From NCBI GenBank assembly GCA_947258385.1, contig CAMYII010000062.1:1-56362 (forward strand): a DNA stretch of 56,362 nucleotides, written 5' to 3'. The notes under the pieces were generated by a model, which worked only from the letters and a program-made list of their open reading frames with translations, did not search any database and was not told the origin of the DNA. Positions within the stretch are counted from its first letter, which is position 1. Every line of letters begins with the position of its first letter. The translations under genes were made by a program, and so were the position numbers. The stretch is from Acidiferrobacterales bacterium (GTDB lineage Bacteria > Pseudomonadota > Gammaproteobacteria > Acidiferrobacterales > SZUA-150). Shown here piece after piece: positions 1 through 9,211 of this stretch.

Positions 1-1076
1 AACAGCTCGCCGCCGCCAGTGCCGCTGAAGGCAAGCAGATGCAGCTGCTGCGCAATTCGGTCACCGAGAACGAGGTCGCGGAGGTCGTCTCGCGCTGGAC
101 CGGCATACCGGTGTCCAAGATGATGGAAGGCGAGCGCGACAAGCTTTTGCGGATGGAAGAGGCGCTGCACCGGCGAGTGGTGGGGCAGCAAGAGGCGGTC
201 AGCGCAGTATCCAACGCGATCCGGCGCTCGCGGGCGGGACTCTCCGATCCGAACCGGCCCTATGGGTCGTTCCTGTTTCTCGGCCCGACCGGTGTCGGCA
301 AGACCGAGCTGACCAAGGCATTGGCGGCGTTCCTGTTCGATGCCGAGGACGCGATGGTGCGCATCGATATGTCGGAGTTCATGGAGAAGCACTCGGTGGC
401 ACGGCTCATCGGCGCACCGCCGGGCTATGTCGGATACGAGGAAGGCGGCTATCTGACCGAGGCGGTACGCCGCCGGCCGTATTGCGTGATCCTGCTCGAC
501 GAAGTGGAAAAGGCCCATCCGGATGTCTTTAATGTGCTCCTGCAGGTGCTCGATGACGGCCGGCTGACCGATGGCCAGGGGCGTACCGTGGATTTCCGCA
601 ATACCGTGATCGTGATGACCTCCAACCTGGGTTCGCAGGTGATCCAGGAGCTGGCCGGTGAAGAGAATTATGACAAGATGAAATCAGCAGTCTTGGAGAT
701 CGTGGGCGGTCATTTCCGTCCCGAGTTCATCAACCGGGTCGATGAGCTCGTCGTGTTTCATCCGTTGGTACACGAACAACTGCATCGCATCGCCGGTATC
801 CAGGTGCAATACCTGCGTGACCGGCTGGCCGCGCGTGACATCGGCTTGGAACTTTCCGAGTCGGCGCTGGACAAACTGGCAGAAGCGGGGTTCGATCCGG
901 TCTACGGCGCGCGACCCCTGAAGCGGGCCATACAACATTCGATTGAGAATCCGCTGGCGCAGGAGATCCTGACCGGCCGATTCGGCTCGGGTGATGTGAT
1001 CCGGGTAGACGTCAAAGATAACGCCTTTGTGTTTACCAAGGGCGCCGCGCTTGAGACACGCACCGAGGTGGCCTGA
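1..1076 (+). CDS. clpB: ClpB disaggregase, C-terminal part (5' end outside window)
   Basis: The C-terminal 357 or so residues of the AAA+ protein disaggregase ClpB, which threads aggregated proteins through a hexameric ring together with DnaK. The frame is open from base 3 without a start, so the gene begins upstream. Visible are the end of the middle region, the WTGIPVSKM linker, the second nucleotide-binding domain with Walker [11 protein letters not shown] (bases about 282-311), Walker [12 protein letters not shown], sensor 1 (MTSNLGS), the GARPLKR sensor 2 and the C-terminal small domain. The GYVGYEEGG pore loop is intact. The rest of the gene cannot be judged. Identification is secure; ClpA or ClpC are less likely because the linker and the ANPLAQEIL-like end are ClpB-type. 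Confidence 0.95.
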   Translation, partial: QLAAASAAEGKQMQLLRNSVTENEVAEVVSRWTGIPVSKMMEGERDKLLRMEEALHRRVVGQQEAVSAVSNAIRRSRAGLSDPNRPYGSFLFLGPTGVGKTELTKALAAFLFDAEDAMVRIDMSEFMEKHSVARLIGAPPGYVGYEEGGYLTEAVRRRPYCVILLDEVEKAHPDVFNVLLQVLDDGRLTDGQGRTVDFRNTVIVMTSNLGSQVIQELAGEENYDKMKSAVLEIVGGHFRPEFINRVDELVVFHPLVHEQLHRIAGIQVQYLRDRLAARDIGLELSESALDKLAEAGFDPVYGARPLKRAIQHSIENPLAQEILTGRFGSGDVIRVDVKDNAFVFTKGAALETRTEVA

Positions 1077-1208
1077 CGACTCATGACGCTGCGGCAAGTC
1101 ATAGATCGGAGCCGTTCCGGTGGCTGTCGTTTCGCGGTCTACGGGTAAAGCTAATCCTGTTATACTGGCACCCTTGTCTGGATACTGTTGTTTTTTGGAG
1201 GTTTTTTG

Positions 1209-2717
1209 ATGGCTATTGAACGCCGCTCATTTCGCCTTGGCCTGGTGGCCGGGTTGTTTCTTGTCAGCGGGATTATCGTCGGCATCATGCTGGCGGCCCG
1301 CATGCAGTGGATGCCGTTGGCGGAAAGCGGTATCAGCGCATCAACACCGGCAGCGGCGGCGGTCGCCTTGAATGCGCCGCAATCCAACTTCGTCCCGGTC
1401 GTGAAGGCCGCCGCCCCGGCGGTGGTGAATATCTCGACCACTCGCGTCGTGCAGAGATCCGGGGGGCAGTTTCAGTCTCCCTTTATGGATGATCCCTTCT
1501 TCCGGCATTTCTTTGGGGACGAGTTTTCTCGTCGCTTCAACGGTCCCCGCAAGCGCGAGGAGAGCAGTCTCGGCTCCGGGGTGATCGTTGACTCAGCCGG
1601 CTATATCGTGACGAACAATCATGTCATTGCCCAGGCCGATGAGATCAAGGTCCTGCTGAGTGACGAGCGCGAATTCACCGGTAAGGTCGTGGGCACGGAT
1701 CCGAAGACTGATCTTGCGGTCATCAAGATCGACGCCAAGAACCTCCCGACCGTGCCCTGGGGTAATTCCAATGGTCTTGAGGTCGGCGAATACGTGCTCG
1801 CCGTCGGCAACCCCTTCGGTCTGAACCAGACCATTACCATGGGCATCGTCAGCGCCGTGGGCCGTGCCAATGTCGGTATCGCCGACTATGAGGACTTTAT
1901 CCAGACCGATGCAGCCATTAATCCAGGCAACTCGGGCGGAGCGCTGGTGAACACGCGCGGCGAACTGGTAGGTATCAACACCGCTATTTTTAGCCGCAGC
2001 GGCGGCTATATGGGTATCGGTTTCGCTGTGCCGTCCAACATGGCCCGTTCGGTGATGGAAAGTCTCATCAAGACCGGCAAGGTCGTGCGTGGCTGGCTCG
2101 GGGTCTCGATCCAGAAGGTGACCCAGGACCTCGCCAAGCAGTTCGGCCTTATCGATGCCAGGGGCGCGTTGGTCAGCGAAGTCATCGACGACAGCCCGGC
2201 GGCCAAATACGGGATCAAATCCGGTGATGTTATCGTCGCCTTCGACGGCAAGCCCGTCGATAATCCGACGGTGCTGCGGAATATTGTCGCCGCCACCGAG
2301 GTAGGCAAAAAGGTGAAAGTGAATGTTGTCCGGGACGGCAAGCAAAAGACCTTGACCATCAAAATCGCCGAGCAGCCGAAGGACCTGGCGCGACTCGATG
2401 AGGAGGAGGGCCCTAAAAGCGAAGGGGTGAATTCCTCGCTTGCCGGCCTCGAAGTCAGCAATATCACCCCGGAGCTGGCCCGCCGGTTAAACGTGCCGAA
2501 GGACACCACCGGTGTGGTTGTGACGAGTGTCGAGCCGGGCACGGCCGCGCATTCGGCCGGCGTCAAGCGCGGTGATGTCATTATCGAGGTCAATCGTCAG
2601 CGGGTCGGCTCGGTCAAGGATTTTCGCGACGTCGCCGGCAAGCTCAAGAAGAAAGAGAGCATATTGTTGAGGATCAACCGGCAGGGCGGGAAGATCTTTA
2701 TCGTCATCAAACCCTGA
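1209..2717 (+). CDS. DegP/HtrA-type periplasmic serine endoprotease (Do)
   Basis: Trypsin-fold protease of 502 residues that degrades or holds misfolded envelope proteins. An N-terminal hydrophobic segment (about residues 10-30) acts as signal or anchor. The catalytic triad is visible as His138 (NNHVI), Asp168 (TDLAVIKI) and Ser242 (GNSGGAL). Two PDZ domains follow, at about residues 290-380 and 410-500. The ATG at 1209 is chosen over an in-frame TTG at 1188 because a TTGGAGG ribosome site lies 6-9 bases upstream. A TATACT -10-like hexamer at 1161-1166 may belong to its promoter, but no convincing -35 is seen. It lies alone behind clpB, another quality-control gene. Whether it is DegP, DegQ or MucD in the strict sense cannot be decided here. 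Confidence 0.93.
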   Translation: MAIERRSFRLGLVAGLFLVSGIIVGIMLAARMQWMPLAESGISASTPAAAAVALNAPQSNFVPVVKAAAPAVVNISTTRVVQRSGGQFQSPFMDDPFFRHFFGDEFSRRFNGPRKREESSLGSGVIVDSAGYIVTNNHVIAQADEIKVLLSDEREFTGKVVGTDPKTDLAVIKIDAKNLPTVPWGNSNGLEVGEYVLAVGNPFGLNQTITMGIVSAVGRANVGIADYEDFIQTDAAINPGNSGGALVNTRGELVGINTAIFSRSGGYMGIGFAVPSNMARSVMESLIKTGKVVRGWLGVSIQKVTQDLAKQFGLIDARGALVSEVIDDSPAAKYGIKSGDVIVAFDGKPVDNPTVLRNIVAATEVGKKVKVNVVRDGKQKTLTIKIAEQPKDLARLDEEEGPKSEGVNSSLAGLEVSNITPELARRLNVPKDTTGVVVTSVEPGTAAHSAGVKRGDVIIEVNRQRVGSVKDFRDVAGKLKKKESILLRINRQGGKIFIVIKP

Positions 2718-2827
2718 TCGACGCCGCCGTTGCGTTTCCGTCCCTGATGGGATGGATCGCCCCTGCGCCGGTTGAAACGCTACGACCGGCCTGAACCGGT
2801 GCAGAAGGCGAGGATGGAATAGGGCTC

Positions 2828-3496
2828 ATGCGTTCACCTTTTTCCCCGGCCGAGCTGCTGCTGCTCGTCTTCGCGGTGGCGCTGGTTCTGGTTTTTATCC
2901 ACGTCGGTATACTCAGCGTCGCCTTTGAAAAGTTGGGCCTGTCGCAGTCGTCCGTGTTTTTGCTGCTGTTCAGCTCGCTGTTCGGCAGCGCGATCAATGT
3001 CCCCTTGTTCATGATCAATGCCGAGCGGCCGCCCGCCGATGTGCTGCAGCAGAGGGTGCGCGGCCTGCTGCGGCTGCCGGTGGCCGAATTCACCGGCAAG
3101 ACCATCGTCGCCGTCAATGTCGGCGGTTGTCTGGTGCCGCTGGGCTTTTCGCTCTATCTCATGGGAGCAAGGCCGCTGCCCTTCGCCCATGTCGTGATGG
3201 GCGTGGCGACGGTCGCGCTCGTCGCCAGGATTATGAGTCGGCCCATCGCCGGGCTGGGCATCGGCATGCCGATTCTTGTCGCGCCGCTGACGGCCGCGGT
3301 GGTCTCGTTGCTGCTGAATTTCGAGCAGAGCGCCCCCTTGGCCTATATATCCGGCACGCTGGGGGTGCTGATCGGAGCCGACCTGCTGCGCCTTGGCGAC
3401 ATCAGGAAACTGGGTGCGCCGTTTGCTTCCATAGGCGGTGCCGGCACCTTTGATGGGATTTTTATAACCGGTATAGTTGCCGTGCTGCTGGCGTAG
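2828..3496 (+). CDS. DUF1614-like integral membrane protein
   Basis: Membrane protein of 222 residues with about seven hydrophobic segments. The stretch LGLSQSSVFLLLFSSLFGS followed by INVPLF resembles the DUF1614 family of unknown function found in archaea and some proteobacteria. The N-terminus (LLLVFAVALVLVFIHVG) is a membrane helix, not a cleavable signal. Its stop codon abuts an alternative ATG of the next membrane protein (3497), so the two are probably cotranscribed. No catalytic motif is recognised. Family assignment is from memory of the motif, function unknown. Confidence 0.7.
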   Translation: MRSPFSPAELLLLVFAVALVLVFIHVGILSVAFEKLGLSQSSVFLLLFSSLFGSAINVPLFMINAERPPADVLQQRVRGLLRLPVAEFTGKTIVAVNVGGCLVPLGFSLYLMGARPLPFAHVVMGVATVALVARIMSRPIAGLGIGMPILVAPLTAAVVSLLLNFEQSAPLAYISGTLGVLIGADLLRLGDIRKLGAPFASIGGAGTFDGIFITGIVAVLLA

Positions 3497-3601
3497 ATGC
3501 CGGATTGGGTGCCGAATGCCGGTCGGGGGTCAAGGCAGCCAGGTGCTTACACGAGCAGTTGCCTGATAGCTTACTACGAGGTTAAAACGAAGACCGCGCT
3601 T

Positions 3602-4675
3602 ATGATTGATATTCTCAACGGTTGGATTAAGAAGTATTTCTCCGATCCCCAGGCCGTGTACCTGGCACTGCTGCTGCTGCTCGGTTTTTCCGTCATTATC
3701 TTCATGGGCAAGATGCTGCTGCCGGTCTTCGCCAGTATCGTCATCGCCTACCTTCTGGAGAGCTCGGTTCAATTCCTGGAACAGCGGTCGGTCAAGCGAC
3801 CCTATGCCGTCATCGTGGTGTTTGTCTTGTTTATGGCCTTTCTGGTGATTGTGATGTTCGGTCTCATCCCGCTGTTGGTGAGACAGGTCGGCGAGTTCAT
3901 CCGTCAGCTGCCGGCGATGATCACCAGCGGCCAGCAGGCGCTGCTGCGCCTGCCCGACATTTATTCATTCATCTCCCAGGATCAGGTGCGGGAACTGATG
4001 GCCGCCATCAACTCAGAAATCGGTTCGATGAGCCAGAAGGTCCTCTCCCAGTCACTGGCTTCGCTGACCAGCGTGATCACACTGATCGTGTATGTCGTGC
4101 TCATGCCGCTGCTGGTGTTCTTTTTCCTCAAGGACAAGGACGCGATCCTCGGCTGGTTCGAGCGTTTTCTGCCGCAGAAACGCAGTCTCATGGCGCAGGT
4201 GTGGCAGGAAATGGACGGTCAGCTTGGCAACTATGTGCGCGGCAAGGTATGGGAAATCCTCATCGTCGGCGTCACCTGCGGGGTGGTCTTCAGCGCCCTG
4301 GGACTGCAGTACGCGGTGCTGTTGGCCGCGCTGGTCGGCCTGTCCGTGGTGGTGCCCTATATCGGAGCGGTCGCGGTCACCTTTCCGGTGATGCTGGTGG
4401 CCTTCTTCCAGTGGGGCTGGAGCGCGGAGTTTGCTTACCTGGTCGCGGCGTATCTGGTGATCCAGGCGATCGACGCCAGTATCCTCGTGCCGATCCTGTT
4501 TTCCGAAGTGGTCAACCTGCATCCGATTGCCATTATCGTCGCCGTCCTCGTCTTCGGCGGTTTATGGGGCTTCTGGGGCGTGTTTTTTGCCATTCCGCTG
4601 GCGACGCTGGTCCAGGCCCTGTTGACCGCCTGGCCGCGAACGCTGAGCGAACCCGAGATGCCGGCCCCGGGTTAG
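3602..4675 (+). CDS. AI-2E family transporter (PerM/YdiK-like permease)
   Basis: Polytopic inner-membrane protein of 357 residues from the AI-2 exporter superfamily. The family pattern is seen: paired N-terminal helices (YLALLLLLGFSVIIFMGKML), a long soluble segment (about residues 90-150), then a hydrophobic C-terminal half with VVPYIGAVAVTFPV and the FGGLWGFWGVFFAIPLA signature. Members have been linked to autoinducer-2 export or sodium/proton antiport; the substrate here is unknown. ATG 3602 gives the usual N-terminus; an upstream ATG at 3497 would add 35 atypical residues. Neither start has a strong ribosome site. The gene converges on hypE, 35 bases away. Confidence 0.88.
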   Translation: MIDILNGWIKKYFSDPQAVYLALLLLLGFSVIIFMGKMLLPVFASIVIAYLLESSVQFLEQRSVKRPYAVIVVFVLFMAFLVIVMFGLIPLLVRQVGEFIRQLPAMITSGQQALLRLPDIYSFISQDQVRELMAAINSEIGSMSQKVLSQSLASLTSVITLIVYVVLMPLLVFFFLKDKDAILGWFERFLPQKRSLMAQVWQEMDGQLGNYVRGKVWEILIVGVTCGVVFSALGLQYAVLLAALVGLSVVVPYIGAVAVTFPVMLVAFFQWGWSAEFAYLVAAYLVIQAIDASILVPILFSEVVNLHPIAIIVAVLVFGGLWGFWGVFFAIPLATLVQALLTAWPRTLSEPEMPAPG

Positions 4676-4710
4676 CTTGCTGATCATTTAAGGAACTGCT
4701 GAGAGCTTCC

Positions 4711-5715
4711 TCAACAGATCCGCGGCAGCGGATCGTCTTCCAGTTCCTCCAGCACCCGTTCGCCACCGAGCTCGGTCTGTATCACGACGTGGGCGAGCGC
4801 GTCGGTGACGCCTCCGATGATCGAGGCCCCCGCGCCCGCGGGCAAGGCCCGCCACGCCGCGAGTGCCTCGTCGGCCCGTTCGCGGGCGATCACCGCAACC
4901 ACCCGGCCTTCGCAGGCGAGGTACAGCGGATCGTAGCCCAGCATGTCGCAGACGGTCTGCACGGGTTCCCGGATCGGGATCTCGCGCTGCTCAAGGCGTA
5001 TCCCGAAGCCGGTGTTCCGTTGGATTTCGTGCATCACGGTGGCGAGTCCGCCGCGTGTCGGGTCGCGCATGAAACGCAGCCCCGGCAGCGGCGTCAAGGC
5101 CAGTGCCAGCGGCAGCACGCTGGTGGCGTCCGAGGGCAGCTTACCGTGCAGGCCGAACTGCTCGCGGGCGAGCATCACCGCGACGCCGTGGTCGCCGATC
5201 GGCCCGCTGACGAGGATGGCATCGCCGCTTTTTATCCTGGGCAGCCCCAAGCGCAGCGTCCTGCCCTTGATCCCGATACCGGTGGTCGCTAAATACAGAC
5301 CCCCGCCCTCACCGCGGCGGACCACTTTGGTGTCACCCGCCACGACCTGGACGCCGCAATCCCTGGCTGTCTTTGCCAGATTCTCGATAATGCGTTTTAG
5401 CTGGACGACCTCGAGTCCTTCTTCAATAAAAACATTCAGGCTCAGGTAAAGCGGGACGGCACCGGCGACCGCAAGATCGTTGACGGTGCCGTGCACGGCG
5501 AGTGAACCGATGTCGCCGCCGGGGAACTCGAGTGGCTGTACGGTGAAGCCGTCGGTCGTGAACATGAGCTCGCCGTCGATGGCCGGCAGCGCCACGGCAT
5601 CGGCCTGTACGTCCAGCAGCGGGTTGCTCAGGTGGCGTGCGAAGATTTCTTCGATGAGCTCGCGCATGAAGCGCCCGCCGTTTCCGTGCGCTAAGGTAAT
5701 ATGTGTGTCTTGCAT
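4711..5715 (-). CDS. hypE: Hydrogenase maturation protein HypE (carbamoyl dehydratase)
   Basis: PurM/AIRS-fold enzyme of 334 residues. HypE accepts a carbamoyl group from HypF on its C-terminal Cys and dehydrates it with ATP to a thiocyanate, the source of the CN ligands of the [NiFe] centre. The protein ends exactly in PRIC, so the acceptor Cys is present, and the AIRS motifs (LAHGNGG, FPGGDIGSLAVHGTVNDL, GDTKVV) are intact. ATG 5715 matches the family start; an ATG at 5769 forms an ATGA overlap with the hypF stop and would add 18 residues, so translational coupling from there is possible. Last gene of the hypCABDFE operon. Confidence 0.95.
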   Translation of the reverse strand: MQDTHITLAHGNGGRFMRELIEEIFARHLSNPLLDVQADAVALPAIDGELMFTTDGFTVQPLEFPGGDIGSLAVHGTVNDLAVAGAVPLYLSLNVFIEEGLEVVQLKRIIENLAKTARDCGVQVVAGDTKVVRRGEGGGLYLATTGIGIKGRTLRLGLPRIKSGDAILVSGPIGDHGVAVMLAREQFGLHGKLPSDATSVLPLALALTPLPGLRFMRDPTRGGLATVMHEIQRNTGFGIRLEQREIPIREPVQTVCDMLGYDPLYLACEGRVVAVIARERADEALAAWRALPAGAGASIIGGVTDALAHVVIQTELGGERVLEELEDDPLPRIC

Positions 5716-5765
5716 GGCTTGCCTGTTCTGCGTGTTGTGGATTCCGCGGTCAGCGGCGGGTCGCC

Positions 5766-8060
5766 TCATGCGAGCGCAACGCCGGCCTCGATGATCTGGC
5801 CATACGAGAGCCCGGCGTCGTTGCAGGGGATGGCCTGGGGCAGGTAGACCCTGAAGCCGGCTTCTCGCAGCACCGTGATGGCATGCTCGGTCAATACCTT
5901 ATTCTGGAACACGCCGCCACTTAGACCCACCGCCAGCTCACCATGCTCTTTGCGTATGAACTCCGCCTGGTCCAACAGCGCCTGGGCGAGGCTGGCATGA
6001 AAACAGGCGGCACGCCGGCCGATCTCAACAGTTTGCTCGCACAGCATCGGCACTAGCGGCGCCCAGTCGCTTTCCCACACGCCGCCGGCATTCTTATGCA
6101 GGGCAAGCGCGATTGCCTCCGCCGTCCCGTCGACCGCCGCTTCCAGGTGCATGGGTCCCTGGCCTTCGTAGCTCGCCGCGCGGACCAGATCCGTCAACGC
6201 GGCGGCGGCGTCAAACAGCCGCCCCACGGCGGTCGTCGCAGGGCAGTTCAAGCGCCGCTGCCAGGCCTGAAACAACAGGTCGATCTCCGGCGGCCCGCCG
6301 CGCCATGGCCGTCCGATTTCCCAGCACAGCGCCGCCGCGCTGCGCCAGGGTTCGCGCGCCGCCTTGTCGCCGCCCGGCAGATAAAACGGCCGAAAGCTGG
6401 CGGCACGCCGCCATTGACCCGGTCGCCCGAGCAAGGCCTCCCCGCCCCAAAGGCCGCCGTCCACGCCGTAACCCACCCCGTCCCAGGTGAAGACCAGCCA
6501 CCGGCCTTCCTGGGGGAACTCGCCGGCGACGGCCGAGGCATGGGCGTAATGGTGATAGACCGGGGTCACCGGGAGCCCCGAGCGTTTGGCCCAGCGCGTG
6601 CTGGCATACCCGGGATGGGCATCGCACAAGACCCGTTGTGGCTTGACGTCGTAAAGCGTTTGCAGGTCATCGATGAGCTGCGCGAACACAGCGAGGCTGC
6701 GCGGCGCGTCCAGGTCACCGATGTGCGGGGAGATCACGATACGGTCGTCCCAGGCGAGTGCAATGGTGTTTTTCATGTGTCCGCCCACCGCCAGCAGCGG
6801 CTGGCCGAGGCGGCGCGGCAGCGCCAGCTCCACCGGGGCCCCGCCGCGGCCGAGGCGCAGCGGCCGGGGGCGGCCGCCGATAACGCGAAACACCGCGTCA
6901 TCGGCGGGTCGTTCGATAGGCCGGTCATGATGCAAGAAGGCGTCGGCGACGTGTGCCAGTCGCGCCCGGGCCTCGCTGTTATCGGTGATAACCGGCTCGC
7001 CGCTGAGGTTGGCGGAGGTGGCGACCACCGGGGCGCCGAGATCCGAAAGGATCAGATGGTGCAGCGGGCTGTAGGGCAGGAAGGCGCCGATCTGGTTCAG
7101 GCCCGGGGCGAGCTGCGCGGAGAGACTCGCGCCGGGACGGGTTTTCACCAGCACGATCGGCCGCATTGGCTCGAGCAGACATTTTGCTTCGATCGCCTCG
7201 GGCGCCGTGGCCCGGCGTACTGCCGCCAGCCCGTCGTGCCCGGTGACGGGAAACATGACCGCCAGCGGCTTGTGCGGTCGCGGCTTGTGGCGGCGCAGAC
7301 GTTCAATGGCCGTGTCGTCATTCGCGCTGCAAAGCAGATGGTAACCGCCGACGCCCTTGACCGCGACGATCGCGCCGCGGCGCAGCGCCTCCACACAAGC
7401 GGCGAACGCCGCGGCCGTGTCATGAATAAGCGGGTGTTGGCTTGTTTCGAATTGCAGCCGCGGTCCGCACACCGGGCAGGCGATGGGCTCGGCATGAAAA
7501 CGGCGGTCCCCGGGGTCCTCATATTCCCGGCGGCACGTGCGGCACATGGCAAATCCGGCCATGGTGGTGTTGGCCCGGTCATAAGGCAGACGCGTGATCA
7601 GGGTGTAACGGGGTCCACATTGTGTGCAGTTGATGAACGGATAGCGGTGGCGCCGGTCCTTCGCATCGTGCAGCTCTTTCAGGCAATCGGGGCAGGTAAA
7701 ATAATCGGGCGGAACGTAGATCCTGGCGGGTCCGGCGGCGTTGCTCGGCAGGATCGCGAAGGCCTGCACATCGTTTGCTTCCGCGGGGTTGCGGGCGAGC
7801 AGCTCAGGCCTGGCCAGCGGCGGCGCCTCGCGGATCAGGGTGCGCACGAATTGTTCCAGAATCCGGGCAGGCGCCTGGGCCAGGATATGCACTACGCCCA
7901 GCTCATTTCTCACCCAACCGCGGATGCCATAACGGTGGGCATGGCGGTAGACGAACGGGCGAAATCCGACACCCTGGACATGGCCGCCGAGCACGATGCA
8001 CTCGGTCCGTGCGGCCGGCACGCGTTGCTCAGCAGCGGGAGAGTTGTCGGCGGCGCGCAT
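5766..8060 (-). CDS. hypF: Carbamoyltransferase HypF
   Basis: Large maturation enzyme (764 residues from ATG 8060) that makes carbamoyl-adenylate from carbamoyl phosphate and ATP and passes the carbamoyl group to HypE. Domain order is complete: acylphosphatase-like (GHVQGVGFRPFVYR), two zinc-finger Cys4 motifs (CPDCLKEL with CTQCGPR; CRTCRREY with CPVCGP), the YrdC-like domain (about residues 180-370) and the Kae1-like carbamoyltransferase domain with HHYAHA and GLSGGVFQN. A longer reading from 8144 overlaps hypD and lacks homology. A 714-residue open frame on the opposite strand is only a shadow of this GC-rich gene. Confidence 0.95.
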   Translation of the reverse strand: MRAADNSPAAEQRVPAARTECIVLGGHVQGVGFRPFVYRHAHRYGIRGWVRNELGVVHILAQAPARILEQFVRTLIREAPPLARPELLARNPAEANDVQAFAILPSNAAGPARIYVPPDYFTCPDCLKELHDAKDRRHRYPFINCTQCGPRYTLITRLPYDRANTTMAGFAMCRTCRREYEDPGDRRFHAEPIACPVCGPRLQFETSQHPLIHDTAAAFAACVEALRRGAIVAVKGVGGYHLLCSANDDTAIERLRRHKPRPHKPLAVMFPVTGHDGLAAVRRATAPEAIEAKCLLEPMRPIVLVKTRPGASLSAQLAPGLNQIGAFLPYSPLHHLILSDLGAPVVATSANLSGEPVITDNSEARARLAHVADAFLHHDRPIERPADDAVFRVIGGRPRPLRLGRGGAPVELALPRRLGQPLLAVGGHMKNTIALAWDDRIVISPHIGDLDAPRSLAVFAQLIDDLQTLYDVKPQRVLCDAHPGYASTRWAKRSGLPVTPVYHHYAHASAVAGEFPQEGRWLVFTWDGVGYGVDGGLWGGEALLGRPGQWRRAASFRPFYLPGGDKAAREPWRSAAALCWEIGRPWRGGPPEIDLLFQAWQRRLNCPATTAVGRLFDAAAALTDLVRAASYEGQGPMHLEAAVDGTAEAIALALHKNAGGVWESDWAPLVPMLCEQTVEIGRRAACFHASLAQALLDQAEFIRKEHGELAVGLSGGVFQNKVLTEHAITVLREAGFRVYLPQAIPCNDAGLSYGQIIEAGVALA

Positions 8061-8089
8061 CGCTGGACTGCTGGTTGTCGCCGCAAGAC

Positions 8090-9208
8090 TCAGGCGGCTG
8101 TTTCGGCGCCGGGAGTGGCGGGTTCGCGGATGCCGCTGGCCCACCAGATGCGGCAGGCGCCTTCATCGGAAACCATGCACGGTCCGATGGGTTTGCGCGG
8201 CGTGCAGGCAGTCCCGTATAAGCGGCAGGCGTTGGGATAGATCTTGCCGAGCACGACGCGCGCGCAATCGCAGCCGGGCGGCATCTCCCCGACGCGTTTG
8301 CGCGAGGCGTCGGCGTAAGAGGAAAACTGGATACGCGCATTATGCGCGGCGAGCCCGGGTTTCAGCCCGAACCCCGAGGCCGGGATGGTGCCGATGCCGC
8401 GCCAGTTGGCGTCCACGACATCCATGACCTCGTTCAACTGCCGCCTGGCAACGGTATTGCCCTCGGGTTTGACGACCTCTTGATAGCAATTATCGAGAAA
8501 ATAGTGGTGCTCGGCCAGTTGCCGTAGCGTCGAGTACATGGCGGCGAGTAGGGTCTCGGCCGTAAACCCGGCAATGGCCGCCGGCAGGTGGTATTTCTCG
8601 ACCACAAATTCCCACTCCTGCGGTCCCATCACGGTCGACACATGGCCGGGGGCGATCAGGGCATCGAACCCCGGTGCCTCAGCGGCGAGCAGCATCTCGA
8701 CCGCCGGCCAGGTGCGCCGCCCCGACAGCAGCACGGACAGGTTGGCGGGGACGCCCTGGGCCAGCATGGCGGCGACCGGGGCCGTCGTGGTCTCAAAGCC
8801 GGCGGCGAAAAAGACCACCGGCCGCCCAGGATTTTTCTCCGCGATGCCGACCGCTTCCGCCGGCGAGGCGATGGGGCGGATGTCGCCCCCCCGGGCCCTG
8901 GCCTGCTCCAGGGAGCGCGCCTCTTTCCTGGGCCCATTGACCGGCACCCGCAGCATGTCGCCGAAGGCCAGCAGGGTGATGTCTTCATGCAGCGCCAGCT
9001 GGATGGCCTGAAATACGTCTTCTTCCGGGCAGATGCAGACCGGGCAGCCGGGACCGGGGATGAGCTCGATAGCGGCCGGCAGCGCCGCACGCATCCCCGC
9101 CATGGAAATGGCGCGTTCGTGCCCGCCGCAGACGTTCATGATCTTGACCTTGGGGGGTAGGGGCAGGGCGCGGATGCGTCGCAGCCAGTCGGCAGCCGAA
9201 CCACTCAC
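8090..9208 (-). CDS. hypD: Hydrogenase maturation factor HypD
   Basis: [4Fe-4S] scaffold protein of 372 residues that works with HypC to assemble the Fe(CN)2CO unit. The conserved Cys motifs are present: MNVCGGHE near residue 25, PGPGCPVC near residue 60, and the C-terminal cluster ligands in PPGCDC, YPNACRLYG and GPCMVSDEGACR. The FAAGFETTTAP motif and the GHVSTVMG segment are also intact. The start is a GTG at 9208, three bases after the hypB stop, as expected within an operon. The extreme C-terminus (about 20 residues after RIWW) is non-conserved and overlaps the upstream reading frame of hypF. Confidence 0.95.
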   Translation of the reverse strand: MSGSAADWLRRIRALPLPPKVKIMNVCGGHERAISMAGMRAALPAAIELIPGPGCPVCICPEEDVFQAIQLALHEDITLLAFGDMLRVPVNGPRKEARSLEQARARGGDIRPIASPAEAVGIAEKNPGRPVVFFAAGFETTTAPVAAMLAQGVPANLSVLLSGRRTWPAVEMLLAAEAPGFDALIAPGHVSTVMGPQEWEFVVEKYHLPAAIAGFTAETLLAAMYSTLRQLAEHHYFLDNCYQEVVKPEGNTVARRQLNEVMDVVDANWRGIGTIPASGFGLKPGLAAHNARIQFSSYADASRKRVGEMPPGCDCARVVLGKIYPNACRLYGTACTPRKPIGPCMVSDEGACRIWWASGIREPATPGAETAA

Positions 9209-9211
9209 GAG

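Noticed and set aside
6096-8240. Long plus-strand open frame (714 codons) opposite hypF and hypD
   Set aside because: It is exactly antisense to conserved hypF domains, is rich in Arg, Gly and Gln as expected from a GC-rich shadow frame, and has no motif.
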